Source: an uncultured Parafilimonas sp.
GTDB lineage: Bacteria; Bacteroidota; Bacteroidia; Chitinophagales; Chitinophagaceae
Reading direction: 5' to 3'
Length of the DNA stretch: 16,049 bases
NCBI GenBank assembly: GCA_937892395.1
Contig: CALAGJ010000011.1
Span: forward strand, 1-16,049
Each line of letters opens with the position of its first letter. Position 1 is the stretch's first letter. Below, piece by piece: positions 1 to 8,800 of the stretch. The notes under the pieces were generated by a model, which saw nothing but the letters and a program-made list of their open reading frames with translations, was not told the origin of the DNA and did not search any database. Position numbers and translations under genes: made by a program.

Positions 1-49
1 ATCTACACAGGCGAAGACACTCTTTCCCTACACGACGCTCTTCCGATCT
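1..49 (+). other. Illumina TruSeq i5 adapter remnant (artefact)
   Basis: This is not genomic DNA. Bases 1-8 are the end of the P5 flow-cell oligo, bases 9-16 (AGGCGAAG) match the TruSeq HT i5 index D505 as I remember it, and bases 17-49 are the complete 33-base TruSeq read-1 primer site ending in CTCTTCCGATCT. The match is continuous and in the correct order, so the contig edge is an untrimmed library adapter. The insert begins at base 50, inside the bshC reading frame. Confidence 0.98.
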
Positions 50-1006
50 CGGATGATTAGTTAATTCATCCATCATTTCAGCTTCGCTAAATGTTATTTC
101 GGTATTGACAACATGATACACTTGATCATTCTTTTCTATCCGATCCCTTCTATCATCTTTCAAATAAAAAAGATTGATTGCTCTGCCGGCCGCTTGTACC
201 TTATAATGATTTTGAAGCTCGTTAATACTTGCTTTTACCGCCTTACTTGAAAAACCTTCTTGTAATTCTTTTTTAAAAATAGCAGCAAACTCATTTTTTA
301 TTAATGGCGAATCAGGCAAAAATACAATCAAGCCGTAGGCACCAAAAAGTTTGTTAACTATTTGCATGGTTGCTTCCTGTATTGAACACCCATGTGTGTA
401 AGCACCATTGATTAAATCCATCACCACATTGCCATATTCTAAAACACTGAGCTGGCCGCTAAGCTCTTGCAATAATGCTGTGCTATTTTTATCCAGCACC
501 ATTCTTCCAAAAGCACCTGTTTGATTGGTTTTCCACTCATATTTTTTTGAGTCAATGGTAAAGTGATTGAGCTCATCAAAATCAGCATCTTCACTGCCCA
601 TATAGTACACCGGCACAAAATGATATTGAGGCATTGCAGCATTTAACTGCTTGCTTAAAGCAATAGTATGTGCAATTTTGTAAATAAAATACAGGGGGCC
701 TGTTAATAGATTTGGCTGATGTGCAGTGGTAATAGTGAATGTGTTTTGATGCTGTAATTTTTGAATATTTGATTGTACAGCTTCATTTGTAGAAATAGAT
801 GCATAGGTAAGTGCTAAATGATTTACCAAGATAGCTCTATTCGTTGGAAAATTTTCCCTTGCTGCTATACTGCTTGCTACTCCATTAAAATCAGTTGGAT
901 GGGCAAAAAATGGCTTTAAAAGTTCAGCTTGCTTTTTATAAGCATTAGCAATAGCCGAGAAAGCATTTGTTTGCTCAAAGCTGATATAACTTGAATTAGC
1001 ATGCAT
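50..1006 (-). CDS. bshC: BshC, putative cysteine ligase of bacillithiol synthesis, C-terminus missing
   Basis: The frame runs open for 319 codons from an ATG at 1006 to the adapter boundary at 50, so it has no stop in the window. BshC proteins are usually about 530 residues, so roughly the last 200 are missing. BshC joins cysteine to glucosaminyl-malate in the last step of bacillithiol synthesis, a cytoplasmic low-molecular-weight thiol pathway. Recognition rests on TTAHQPNLLTGPLYFIYK (residues 93-110), the family's TGQQ-x-GLxGGPLYTIYK block, and on VPVYYMGSEDADFDELNH (131-148), its VPVFWxAxEDHDFxEIxH block. An N-terminal segment SSYISFEQTNAFS also fits. The next in-frame codons upstream of the ATG reach a TAA with no other start. 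A TATATTTG box (1015-1022) lies close upstream and could be a -7 element with a very short leader. The assignment is from remembered motifs. Confidence 0.92.
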
Positions 1007-1272
1007 AAGAATGGCAAATATATGCTTGTATATTTTGCTTTAAATGAATACTGCTATTTGTGACATAGTTTATGATATATGGTGTAGTTCTGAGAATAAC
1101 TTGTAGTAAGAAAGCTCTAAGAAATATATGACCCTTTTAAATCAATGACCGAAAAGTGTATTCATGAAATCAGAGGATATTAAATGCAACTATTGAACAT
1201 ATATATGTAGTTCAAATTGCTATTAGCGAAATCAAGATGCACCTTAAGTGAAATTCATTTCAAATACCAGTC

Positions 1273-1470
1273 TCAGTGCTCCTCCCTGTTGGAGTGATTT
1301 TCAAGTAAACTGCTACGTCTGGGTTCGGGTACGTTTTCATACTCAAAAGGACAGTGCAAACACCCATTGCCACAACAATATCCTTTCATTTCATGATAAG
1401 CTTTTGTAAGCACCATTAATCCTTTATCGTTGTAGTAAAAATGTATGTTTTCAATTAAATCGACTGTCAT
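1273..1470 (-). CDS. DUF5522 small cysteine-rich protein
   Basis: A 65-residue protein of the DUF5522 type, function unknown. The hallmark is HFYYNDKGLMVLTKAYH followed by GYCCGNGCLHCPF (residues 31-43), which places four cysteines in a CCx3CxxC arrangement that could bind a metal or a small Fe-S centre. The metal-binding idea is inference. The C-terminal 20 residues are polar and probably disordered. The ATG at 1470 lies inside the 3' end of trmB: the two genes overlap by 20 bases in different frames, so they are almost certainly co-transcribed and translationally coupled. The following 266 bases to bshC contain no gene that I can see. Confidence 0.85.
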   Translation of the reverse strand: MTVDLIENIHFYYNDKGLMVLTKAYHEMKGYCCGNGCLHCPFEYENVPEPRRSSLLENHSNREEH

Positions 1471-2149
1471 GAACTAATGCTTTAATTTTTGCATCAAGGT
1501 CTGGTAATATTTCATTCGGAAGACTAAATAATAGATAATAAATTTGGTTGCTTCCTGAAATATTTAATCCTTCATAATGCGTTTTTATATTCAATTCGGG
1601 TATGCTTGGCACTGATGTGTAAACATTCTCCAAATCTACTAACAAGTGTAATTGAAATAAGTTGATGACATCTTTAGTAAACTTATATAACACTGGGCTA
1701 TCTGTTTTAAGATGTATAGCACCTCCGGGTTTTAGTAGCTGTTGATATTTACGCAGATAGCGGGGATGGGTAAGTCTTTTTTTAAATTTTTGTAATTGGG
1801 GATCTGGAAAAGTAATCCAGATTGCATCCACTTCTCCTTTGATAAAATAGTTGTCTATTTTTTCAATTTCTGTTCTTAAAAAGGCAGCATTGAGCAAGCC
1901 ATTATCTAAGGCATTTTTTGCTCCACGCCATATTCTGTTTCCTTTGATATCAATACCTAAAAAGTTTTGATCTGGATACAATGCTGCCAATCCATTGGTA
2001 TATTCACCTTTGCCGCAGGCCAATTCCAAAGTTATCGGGTTTGAATTTCCAAAAAAATCAGCCCATTTACCTGGCATTTCCACAGGAAATTCCAACACAT
2101 TTTCAAATGTTTTAATTGCAGCAAAGCGCTCTAATTTTTTCTGACCCAT
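1451..2149 (-). CDS. trmB: tRNA (guanine-N7)-methyltransferase TrmB
   Basis: A 232-residue SAM-dependent methyltransferase expected to make m7G46 in the variable loop of tRNA. The Rossmann SAM-binding motif LELACGKGEYTNGLA is at residues 41-55, the second strand motif FLGIDIKGNRIWRGAKNA at 63-80, and the family-specific WITFPDPQLQKFKKRLTHPRYL block at 111-132. KPGGAIHLKTD (140-150) is the late methyltransferase strand. The proline-aspartate motif and the following basic/His segment take the Bacteroidota form, not the proteobacterial PDPWxKxRHxKRR. Length is normal for the family. The ATG at 2149 begins 12 bases downstream of a strong hairpin (see 2162-2193), so it either has a very short leader or is expressed through that hairpin. 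The downstream DUF5522 gene overlaps its end. Confidence 0.96.
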   Translation of the reverse strand: MGQKKLERFAAIKTFENVLEFPVEMPGKWADFFGNSNPITLELACGKGEYTNGLAALYPDQNFLGIDIKGNRIWRGAKNALDNGLLNAAFLRTEIEKIDNYFIKGEVDAIWITFPDPQLQKFKKRLTHPRYLRKYQQLLKPGGAIHLKTDSPVLYKFTKDVINLFQLHLLVDLENVYTSVPSIPELNIKTHYEGLNISGSNQIYYLLFSLPNEILPDLDAKIKALVHDSRFN

Positions 2150-2161
2150 TTCTGAAAATAA

Positions 2162-2193
2162 TTCAGGCGTTTCCTGTAGAAGAAACGCCTGAA
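2162..2193 (-). terminator. 12-bp perfect hairpin, intrinsic terminator of the DUF3078 gene
   Basis: TTCAGGCGTTTC (2162-2173) pairs perfectly with GAAACGCCTGAA (2182-2193) around an 8-base loop. Read on the minus strand, the stem is followed by the T-rich TTATTTTC and preceded by an A-tract. On the plus strand it is followed by ATTTTTA, so it could work in both directions, but no plus-strand gene leads into it. It lies 17 bases after the DUF3078 stop codon and 12 bases before the trmB start. Confidence 0.85.
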
Positions 2194-2210
2194 ATTTTTA
2201 ATAACCCTTA

Positions 2211-3146
2211 CTAATATTTTACCAAAAAGCCAATGCCAAACAATGACTTAAACTGTGTGCCGGGTGATGTAAGTTTATCACCAAATAATCTAACATCATC
2301 ATCATAAATAATATCTAAACTCCAAGTAGCAGATAAAACTTTTGAAATTTTAAATGCAAATAAGTTTGTCATAAAGATGTCTATATTTTGTGGATTGTTT
2401 CTATAGTTTGAAAACATATCCAAACGACCTTTGTACGAAATTGGTTTTGTGGCATCCGTAAAATAATTGATAGTAGTATATGCACCCAATTCATTTACAG
2501 ATTTTTTACCCGGTGCCACCCCATATAATCCCTGACTGTTAAGCTCACTATTTGTAACAATAACCCAGCGGCTTGTAAGTGGTGAAACAAAAATAGAGAG
2601 ATTGTTAAGTGGCTTATAATCTAAACCCGGACTCACCAATATATATGCCGGAGCAAATGCGGTAGATGATAATGTTTTTGTGCTGTCTGTTGGGTATGTA
2701 AATCCTTCAAAAAACTGGCTTCTAAAGTTGAATAATCCACTTAAATTGAGTTTTGAGTTTAATGCATACCCATATTTCGAAAGTAGGTCAATACGGTCAT
2801 CATTTTTTCTGCCTCCTAAGCTGGTTGTTTTTACATATCCGAGATTTATATCAAGGTTATTATCCCAGCTATGTTTATCTTTTTTATAATATGCATGTAA
2901 ATTAGAATATAAATTCAATGAAAGGGTAAATTTATCTCCTCCTGCAGCCCAATTACTAAGTGTACCTTGAGATACATTAACACTCAGCAAACCTCCTGTG
3001 TTCCATGTTTTTACAGTTGTGTCAGCCGGATCTTTTGTTATAGTTCTGGTGGATTCGGTTTGTAAATTTTTTACCGTAGCATCTTGTGCATGTAGGATAC
3101 TATTCGCTGCAACCAACGAAAAAATCAAAATAGCAATTTTCTTCAT
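2211..3146 (-). CDS. DUF3078 outer-membrane beta-barrel protein
   Basis: A 311-residue exported protein of the DUF3078 family common in Bacteroidota. There is a signal peptide (MKKIAILIFSLVAANSILHA, cleavage near residue 20), then a short Thr-rich linker. The family signature is a W-x-TGG-x-x-SVNxSQ segment followed by NWAAGGD (about residues 65-71) and HSWDNNLDINLGY. The remainder alternates hydrophobic and polar residues with aromatic girdles and ends in GFLVKY, with a terminal aromatic residue as in many outer-membrane barrels. Its specific function is unknown. I place the start at the ATG at 3146; a TTG two codons upstream (3152) is also in frame but would put MN before the normal MKK signal start. 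A promoter-like box (3173-3180) and a terminator flank it, so it is probably monocistronic. Confidence 0.9.
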   Translation of the reverse strand: MKKIAILIFSLVAANSILHAQDATVKNLQTESTRTITKDPADTTVKTWNTGGLLSVNVSQGTLSNWAAGGDKFTLSLNLYSNLHAYYKKDKHSWDNNLDINLGYVKTTSLGGRKNDDRIDLLSKYGYALNSKLNLSGLFNFRSQFFEGFTYPTDSTKTLSSTAFAPAYILVSPGLDYKPLNNLSIFVSPLTSRWVIVTNSELNSQGLYGVAPGKKSVNELGAYTTINYFTDATKPISYKGRLDMFSNYRNNPQNIDIFMTNLFAFKISKVLSATWSLDIIYDDDVRLFGDKLTSPGTQFKSLFGIGFLVKY

Positions 3147-3172
3147 ATTCAATATTTTCTTAAAAATGGGCG

Positions 3173-3180
3173 CAAAGATG
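3173..3180 (-). promoter_or_regulatory. Probable Bacteroidota -7 promoter box for the DUF3078 gene
   Basis: On the minus strand this reads CATCTTTG followed by CGCCC, one base from the Bacteroidota primary-sigma consensus TAnnTTTG. It sits 26 bases upstream of the ATG at 3146. A clear TTG -33 element is not seen at the expected distance. Confidence 0.45.
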
Positions 3181-3258
3181 AAGAAAAAATAAGAAAATTA
3201 AAGAATATACTATGCTTATTTATATTTCAATATAAACACTAAATACAGATTTTGAGCA

Positions 3259-4455
3259 CTACAAAGTCTTTTGTGCTATTATAGATGCACTTCTACTGGG
3301 AAAATATTTATCCCTCAATTTTAAAGTAAACTGCTCAATGACTTCTGATATTACTACACCTGCTACAATGCTTACCAAATAGTAAGTAATAAGGCTCAGC
3401 CACGAATCTGCCGGCATATATTCTTTTACAATAAAAACAATAACAAGTTTGTGAAAGAGATAGATGGAATATGAATAAAATCCAATACGAGCAATACCAT
3501 TAACTATTAACGCAGAAAACCTTTTATTGATTCTTTGAGCAATGTCAGGGGTTAAAATAAAGTATAATAAAATAGTGCCAAAGCTGATGTATAATAAACT
3601 ATAACCTGCCACAGACATTACGTTCGTGTACCAAGGCATATTATTCATATTTTCTGGATCGGGTGCAGGCACAAAAGTGTACAACAAGAAAGTAAAAATG
3701 GTAATGCCTGAAAGTAGTTTGACATTCCTTTCATAAAAGGATTGTAATGCTGCCCTATTGAAATGATAATTATATGCAATCATAACACCACACACCAATG
3801 AATCCATCCGATATTGTGTTTGAATATGGCGTACCCAATAATTGAATATCACTGAGCGATGATACAATAATTCCACCATCACATTTACAGCCCTTAGTGA
3901 AACGCATACAAGCATAATCGTAAACAAAGCCTTGTTCATGCGAGACACATCTCCTATCATTTTTTTCTTTGAAAAAATGTATAAAATAAAACATAAGAAA
4001 AAATAAAAATGCTCTTCTACACACAAAGACCATGTATGCCCCCACATGCCGCCTATATAGTTTCGGACAAAAAATAGCTCCCCAATCTTTTGAGTAATTT
4101 TAAAATCTTTTCCAATATTGGCATACATGAAAATAGATGCAACTATCATGAGGTAGAATAAAGGATATATCTTAAAACCTCTTCTGATTAAAAAATTTCC
4201 AGCTTTAATATCTTGATACTTTTGATATTCTTTAAATAACAATCCCGAAACCAAAAAACCACTCAGCACAAAAAATAAATCGACACCAAACCAACCGTTT
4301 TTTGTGAGCATATTGAAAGGGTCAATGACTGCAAAGCTCGTACTCTGAAGAAATCCGAAAAGGGGTAATTCAAAGAAGTCGCGTTGATGAAAAAAAACAA
4401 CCAATAAAATTGCTATACCTCTTAAGAAATCAATTTCTCTATTCCTATTCTTCAT
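3259..4455 (-). CDS. Acyltransferase family 3 (OafA/YrhL-like) membrane protein
   Basis: A 398-residue polytopic inner-membrane enzyme of the acyltransferase-3 family, which transfers acetyl or other acyl groups to extracytoplasmic glycans or similar acceptors. The N-terminal signature REIDFLRGIAILLVVFFH (residues 6-23) contains the conserved Arg12 and the His23 usually considered catalytic. GWFGVDLFFVLSGFLVSG (54-71) is the second conserved block. About ten hydrophobic segments follow, ending in a short basic cytoplasmic tail. No periplasmic SGNH domain is fused, so it is the short form of the family. The substrate cannot be read from the sequence; the divergently transcribed sugar-phosphate glycosyltransferase makes an envelope-glycan role plausible but does not prove it. 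The start is an ATG with a promoter-like box 69 bases upstream. Confidence 0.93.
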   Translation of the reverse strand: MKNRNREIDFLRGIAILLVVFFHQRDFFELPLFGFLQSTSFAVIDPFNMLTKNGWFGVDLFFVLSGFLVSGLLFKEYQKYQDIKAGNFLIRRGFKIYPLFYLMIVASIFMYANIGKDFKITQKIGELFFVRNYIGGMWGHTWSLCVEEHFYFFLCFILYIFSKKKMIGDVSRMNKALFTIMLVCVSLRAVNVMVELLYHRSVIFNYWVRHIQTQYRMDSLVCGVMIAYNYHFNRAALQSFYERNVKLLSGITIFTFLLYTFVPAPDPENMNNMPWYTNVMSVAGYSLLYISFGTILLYFILTPDIAQRINKRFSALIVNGIARIGFYSYSIYLFHKLVIVFIVKEYMPADSWLSLITYYLVSIVAGVVISEVIEQFTLKLRDKYFPSRSASIIAQKTL

Positions 4456-4523
4456 GAAATAATTTTCTGTAATTTAATTAATTGTGGTTTAGAATCTTAA
4501 AAGCCTAAATGACCATTGGCGGA

Positions 4524-4531
4524 CAAATATA
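4524..4531 (-). promoter_or_regulatory. Probable -7 promoter box for the acyltransferase gene
   Basis: The minus strand reads TATATTTG, an exact match to the Bacteroidota TAnnTTTG consensus, 69 bases from the acyltransferase ATG. CTTTAG at about 4552-4557 could be a degenerate -33 element. It lies in the divergent intergenic region, where a promoter is required. Confidence 0.5.
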
Positions 4532-4635
4532 GAGGTACAGGATAACTTTTGCTAAAGCATTAATTAACTAGAAGCTGCTCTTTTTAAAACAAAGTTAAAG
4601 TTTAGGATAAAAATAAATTTAATTAGAAACAGTTT

Positions 4636-4643
4636 AATCTTTG
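4636..4643 (+). promoter_or_regulatory. Probable -7 promoter box for the GT2 gene
   Basis: AATCTTTG, preceded by a T, is a near match to TAnnTTTG and lies 28 bases before the proposed TTG start of the glycosyltransferase. No convincing -33 TTG is present. Position in the divergent gap supports the call more than the match itself. Confidence 0.4.
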
Positions 4644-4671
4644 TACTTTCGGCAATCCCAATAAGATTTTT

Positions 4672-5475
4672 TTGGAAAAATTAGTTATCATACCCACCTA
4701 CAATGAAATTGAAAATATCGAATTCATTATTCAGGCCATTTTTAATCTGGAAAAAGATTATCATATCCTAATTATTGATGATGGCTCCCCAGATGGAACC
4801 GCAAAGCGTGTGAAGCATTTAATGGAAGTTTATGAAGGGCAACTTTTCTTGGAAGAGCGATTGGGCAAGCAAGGTTTAGGCACTGCTTATATTCATGGAT
4901 TTAAATGGGCACTACAAAGGGGGTATCAATATATTCTTGAAATGGATGCAGATTTTTCGCATTGCCCCGATGATTTGGAAAGACTTTATAAAGCTTGCAA
5001 GCATAATAGTGGTGATGTGGCTGTTGGAAGCAGGTATGTGCCTGGCGGCAAAATTGAGAACTGGCCCATTGACAGGCATTTATATTCCCGAGGAGGTGCC
5101 CTATACACTAAGCTCATTACATGGATGCCTGTTAATGACCCTACTGCAGGGTTTGTTTGTTATAAAAGATCTGTACTGGAATCCATCAATTTAGAAGCAA
5201 TTCGATTTAAAGGTTATGCATTTCAGATTGAAATGAAATTTGTTGCATGGAAGCTTGGTTTCAATCTTGTAGAAGTACCAATCACCTTCATCGACAGGCA
5301 AAATGGCACCAGTAAGATGAGTAAAAATATTCTAAAAGAAGGCGTATTGGGAGTACTAAAAATTCAATGGAAAAGCATTTTCACTTCATACAAAAAGCGC
5401 ATGGATAATCGTTTGAGCATTACTCCATCCACAAAAAATGAGATTGAAAAAAAGAAGGCTACCACTATTACATAA
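4672..5475 (+). CDS. Polyprenol-phosphate mannose synthase-like glycosyltransferase (GT2)
   Basis: A 267-residue soluble GT-A glycosyltransferase resembling dolichol/polyprenol monophosphomannose synthases, which load a sugar from a nucleotide donor onto a lipid phosphate at the cytoplasmic face of the membrane. Motifs: LVIIPTYNEIENI (residues 4-16), the nucleotide-binding DDGSPDGT (36-43), GLGTAYIHGFKWAL (69-82), and the metal-binding LEMDADFSHCP (89-99). NDPTAGFVCYKR and FIDRQNGTSKMS are further family blocks. There is no C-terminal transmembrane domain, as in the short DPM1 class; the last 30 residues are Lys/Thr-rich. The start is a TTG at 4672; no nearby ATG gives the conserved N-terminus. 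The sugar is mannose by family analogy only. A small gene follows after 34 bases and is probably co-transcribed. Confidence 0.92.
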   Translation: MEKLVIIPTYNEIENIEFIIQAIFNLEKDYHILIIDDGSPDGTAKRVKHLMEVYEGQLFLEERLGKQGLGTAYIHGFKWALQRGYQYILEMDADFSHCPDDLERLYKACKHNSGDVAVGSRYVPGGKIENWPIDRHLYSRGGALYTKLITWMPVNDPTAGFVCYKRSVLESINLEAIRFKGYAFQIEMKFVAWKLGFNLVEVPITFIDRQNGTSKMSKNILKEGVLGVLKIQWKSIFTSYKKRMDNRLSITPSTKNEIEKKKATTIT

Positions 5476-5509
5476 ATGTGATAATAGTAAATGATTTTAC
5501 ACTGCTGCT

Positions 5510-5797
5510 ATGAAATACCAAGTACTAATAAAGTTTGAGATCGATGAGGAATTTATGGCTTTAGTTCCTGCCCATCGTTCCTATATCAATTTTTTAATAA
5601 ATAAAGCAATTGTAGATAGCTATATAGTTTGTCTTGAAATAAAACAAGCATATCTAACCTTAAATGCCGAGAATAAAATTGCTGCGAAAGCAATTTTAAA
5701 AAAATCTCCTCTTTATAGGTTTTGGACTTATGACATACACGAAGTATTTGTATATGATGGCCAAATGTATCGTCTGCCAACTTTACAACTCAACTGA
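5510..5797 (+). CDS. Small muconolactone isomerase/YciI-like ferredoxin-fold protein
   Basis: A 95-residue protein that looks like the dimeric alpha-beta barrel (muconolactone delta-isomerase/YciI-like) proteins frequent in Bacteroidota. Visible features are a first strand YQVLIKFEI, a helix ending LVPAHRSYINFLINKAI, the strand pair SYIVCLEIKQAYLTLNAEN, a helix AAKAILKKSPL and a last strand YDIHEVFVYD. The order beta-alpha-beta-beta-alpha-beta is that of the fold. An enzymatic role is not shown; many such stand-alone proteins have no assigned function. It lies 34 bases downstream of the GT2 gene on the same strand, and its stop is only 22 bases from the end of convergent dnaE. Confidence 0.65.
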   Translation: MKYQVLIKFEIDEEFMALVPAHRSYINFLINKAIVDSYIVCLEIKQAYLTLNAENKIAAKAILKKSPLYRFWTYDIHEVFVYDGQMYRLPTLQLN

Positions 5798-5819
5798 TTT
5801 TATGATTAGTTTTTATTAT

Positions 5820-8800
5820 TCAACTCATGATCACCTTCACAGATACATCCGGATTCTCTAGTAAATAATTTGCCATTTCTTCATTCATCAGAAAGCCCTT
5901 TTCTCTATTGGCCAATGTTATTTTTAATTGATGCAGTGGATCACTGAGGTGTATGCGTAGTGCAGTTTTTCCGGGGTTTGATTTAATATTTTTATCGGCA
6001 AAATTTACAAAATCTAAACTAAGACTTGCAGGTTCCATGCTTAGTTCTATTTGCTTGGTCATGTTTTCCTTTAATGATTCCAATAAGAGCATATTGGTTA
6101 CTTTAAATTCATATTGATCTGTACTGTTATATCTTAATTTGAAGAAGCCAGTTGCAGTAATAATTTTGCCCACCTCAAAATAGTTCTGATATTTTACATA
6201 GTCATCTGCCCACAGTGCCAATTCTGTTTTTCCACTATAATCTTCAATAGTTACAATACCAAACTTTCTTCCCGTTTTTGTATTTCGATGTGCAGCATCT
6301 GTTACAAGCCCTGCCAGCCTTATTGTTTTTCCGGCATGTAGTTGTATGTCTGTGGCAGAATCTTTAACCTCTGTATACTGTGCGATGGGTGTAATGCCAT
6401 AATATTTCATTTCAAACTTAAAATGATCAAGTGGATGCCCACTCATATAAATTCCACAAACATCTTTTTCATAATGCAATAATTCCGTTAAACTCCAATG
6501 TGGACATTGTGCAATTTGCGGCTGACTAATAGCTGGCATGCTTGATTCGCCAAATAAAGAATTAATGCTTTGTGTTTTGCTATTAGCTACTTGTTGTGCA
6601 AATGTTATCAACCTCTCAATACCACTCCTGTTTTCACTGCTTACATAAAAATACTGTGCTCGGTGCAGCTCAGGAAAGCAATCAAATGCGCCACCATAGG
6701 CAAGACTTTCCAATGTTTTTTTATTGACACTTCTTTGATTTACCCTTTTAATGAATTCAAATATGTTTGCATACATACCATCTTTTTTCCTTTCCAAAAT
6801 GATATTGTCTAATGCAGCATCGCCCACACCTTTTAGCCCACCAAGTCCAAAACGAATTTCACCTTTATCATTTACAGCAAACCCCTTTTGAGATTCATTG
6901 ATATCCGGCCCCAACACTTTTATTCCCATTCTTTTGCACTCTTCCATAAAGAACGTTGTTTTTTCAATCGACCCGCTGTGGTTGAGTACAGCTGCCATAT
7001 ATTCTGAGGGGTAGTGGGCTTTTAAGTAGGCTGTTTGATAGGCAACAAACGCATAACAAGTGGAGTGACTTTTATTAAATGCATATTGTGCAAATGATTC
7101 CCAGTCTGTCCATATTTTTTCCAATACTGGCTGAGGATGGTTTAAAGCTGTGGCACCTTTAATAAAACTATCTTTCATTTTATCTAAGGTTTTTCGGTCT
7201 TTTTTACCCATTGCTTTTCGTAATGTATCTGCCTGACCTTTTGTGAAGCCCGCCAGCTTTTGACTGAGCAACATTACCTGCTCTTGATAAACAGTAATGC
7301 CATAGGTTTCTTCTAAATATTCCTGCATTTCGGGTAGGTCATATTTTATTTCTTCCCGTCCATGTTTGCGTGCAATGAAGTTTGGAATATAAGCCAATGG
7401 CCCGGGTCTATACAAGGCGTTCATAGCAATCAAGTCCTCAAACTGATCCGGTTTTAATTCACGCAAATATTTTTGCATGCCCACACTTTCAAATTGAAAT
7501 GTACCATTTGTTTCCCCTTTTTGATAGAGTTGGTAAGTGGCATAATCATCTAATGGTAGTGCATCCGGCTCTATGGTTATATGATGTTTTTCTTTAATGA
7601 TTTCTAAAGCAGTCTTTAAAATGGATAAAGTTTTCAAACCCAAAAAGTCCATTTTTATGACTCCACTTTCTTCTATCACACTACCCTCTATTTGTGTAAC
7701 CCACAAATCAGAATCCTTTGCAACAGACACAGGTATCAGCTCCATCAAATCTTTTGGTGCAATGATGATTCCTGCTGCATGCACGCCGGTGTTTCTTACA
7801 CTGCCCTCTAATTTCTCTGCTTCTCTTAGCACCGCTGCACGCAGGTCATCGCCTGCTTTTATATTGCGCAGCAAATCTGCATTTGTAATATCATTGGCAT
7901 CGTAGCCTTTTGATTCCATGCTTTTTTCTCCATCTTTAATATACAAAGGAGCATAGAAGACGGTCTTCAGTTCAGTACCCGGTTTTTCGGGAACCAACTT
8001 TGCCAAAGCATTGCTTTCACTCAATGGAAGATCCATTACCCTTGCCACATCTTTTATACTACTTCTTGCAGCCATTGTGCCATAAGTTACAATTTGAGCA
8101 ACCTGATTTTTGCCATATTTTTCAACAACATAATCTATTACTTTTTGCCTGCCATCATCGTCAAAATCTGTGTCTATATCTGGCATACTTTTTCTGTCTG
8201 GATTTAAAAATCGCTCAAACAGTAAGTTGTATTTCATAGGATCAATATTGGTAATGCCAATGCAATAAGCTACTACACTACCCGCAGCCGATCCACGACC
8301 TGGTCCAATAAATACACCCTTTTCTCTTCCCGCTTTTATAAAATCACTTACAATCAAAAAATACCCGGCAAAGCCCATAGTTTTTATAGTAAATAATTCA
8401 AAATCTATTCGCTCTGTTGTTTCGCTATTTAGTTCACCATATCGTAAAGTTGCACCCTCATAGGTTATATGTTTTAGATATTCCCATTGATTGAGATTAA
8501 TATCTTCATACAGCTGAAATGCAGTTGGAATGGGGAATGCAGGCAATAGAATATCTTTTTTCAGGTTGAGATATTCCACCCTGTCCACTATCATATTTGT
8601 ATTATCAATAGCTTGGGGCAGATCACTAAAAAGCTGCGCCATTTCATTTGGGCTCTTGAAATAAAAATTATTATTAGGAAATTTAAACCGCCTATTTTTT
8701 ACCTGTGCATCATCATTTACAAAATCATCATAACCGGGTGTACTTTGCTTTTCGCCAGTGTTTATACAAAGTAAAATATCATGCGCATTGCTGTCTGTAA

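Noticed and set aside
1193..1215. Near-palindrome TTGAAC...GTTCAA around ACATATATATGT in the gap before bshC.
   Set aside because: The core is a simple AT alternation in AT-rich non-coding DNA, the outer arms are out of register with the inner palindrome, and it is about 190 bases from the bshC start. It is not strong enough to call an operator.
1249..1262. TGAAAT-TC-ATTTCA inverted repeat just after the DUF5522 stop as a terminator.
   Set aside because: A two-base loop, an AT-only stem apart from one pair and no T-tract; not a credible intrinsic terminator.
5464..5488. ACTATTA...TAATAGT hairpin spanning the GT2 stop codon as a terminator.
   Set aside because: The stem is weak and bulged and has no following T-run; the next gene starts 34 bases on, so co-transcription is more likely.
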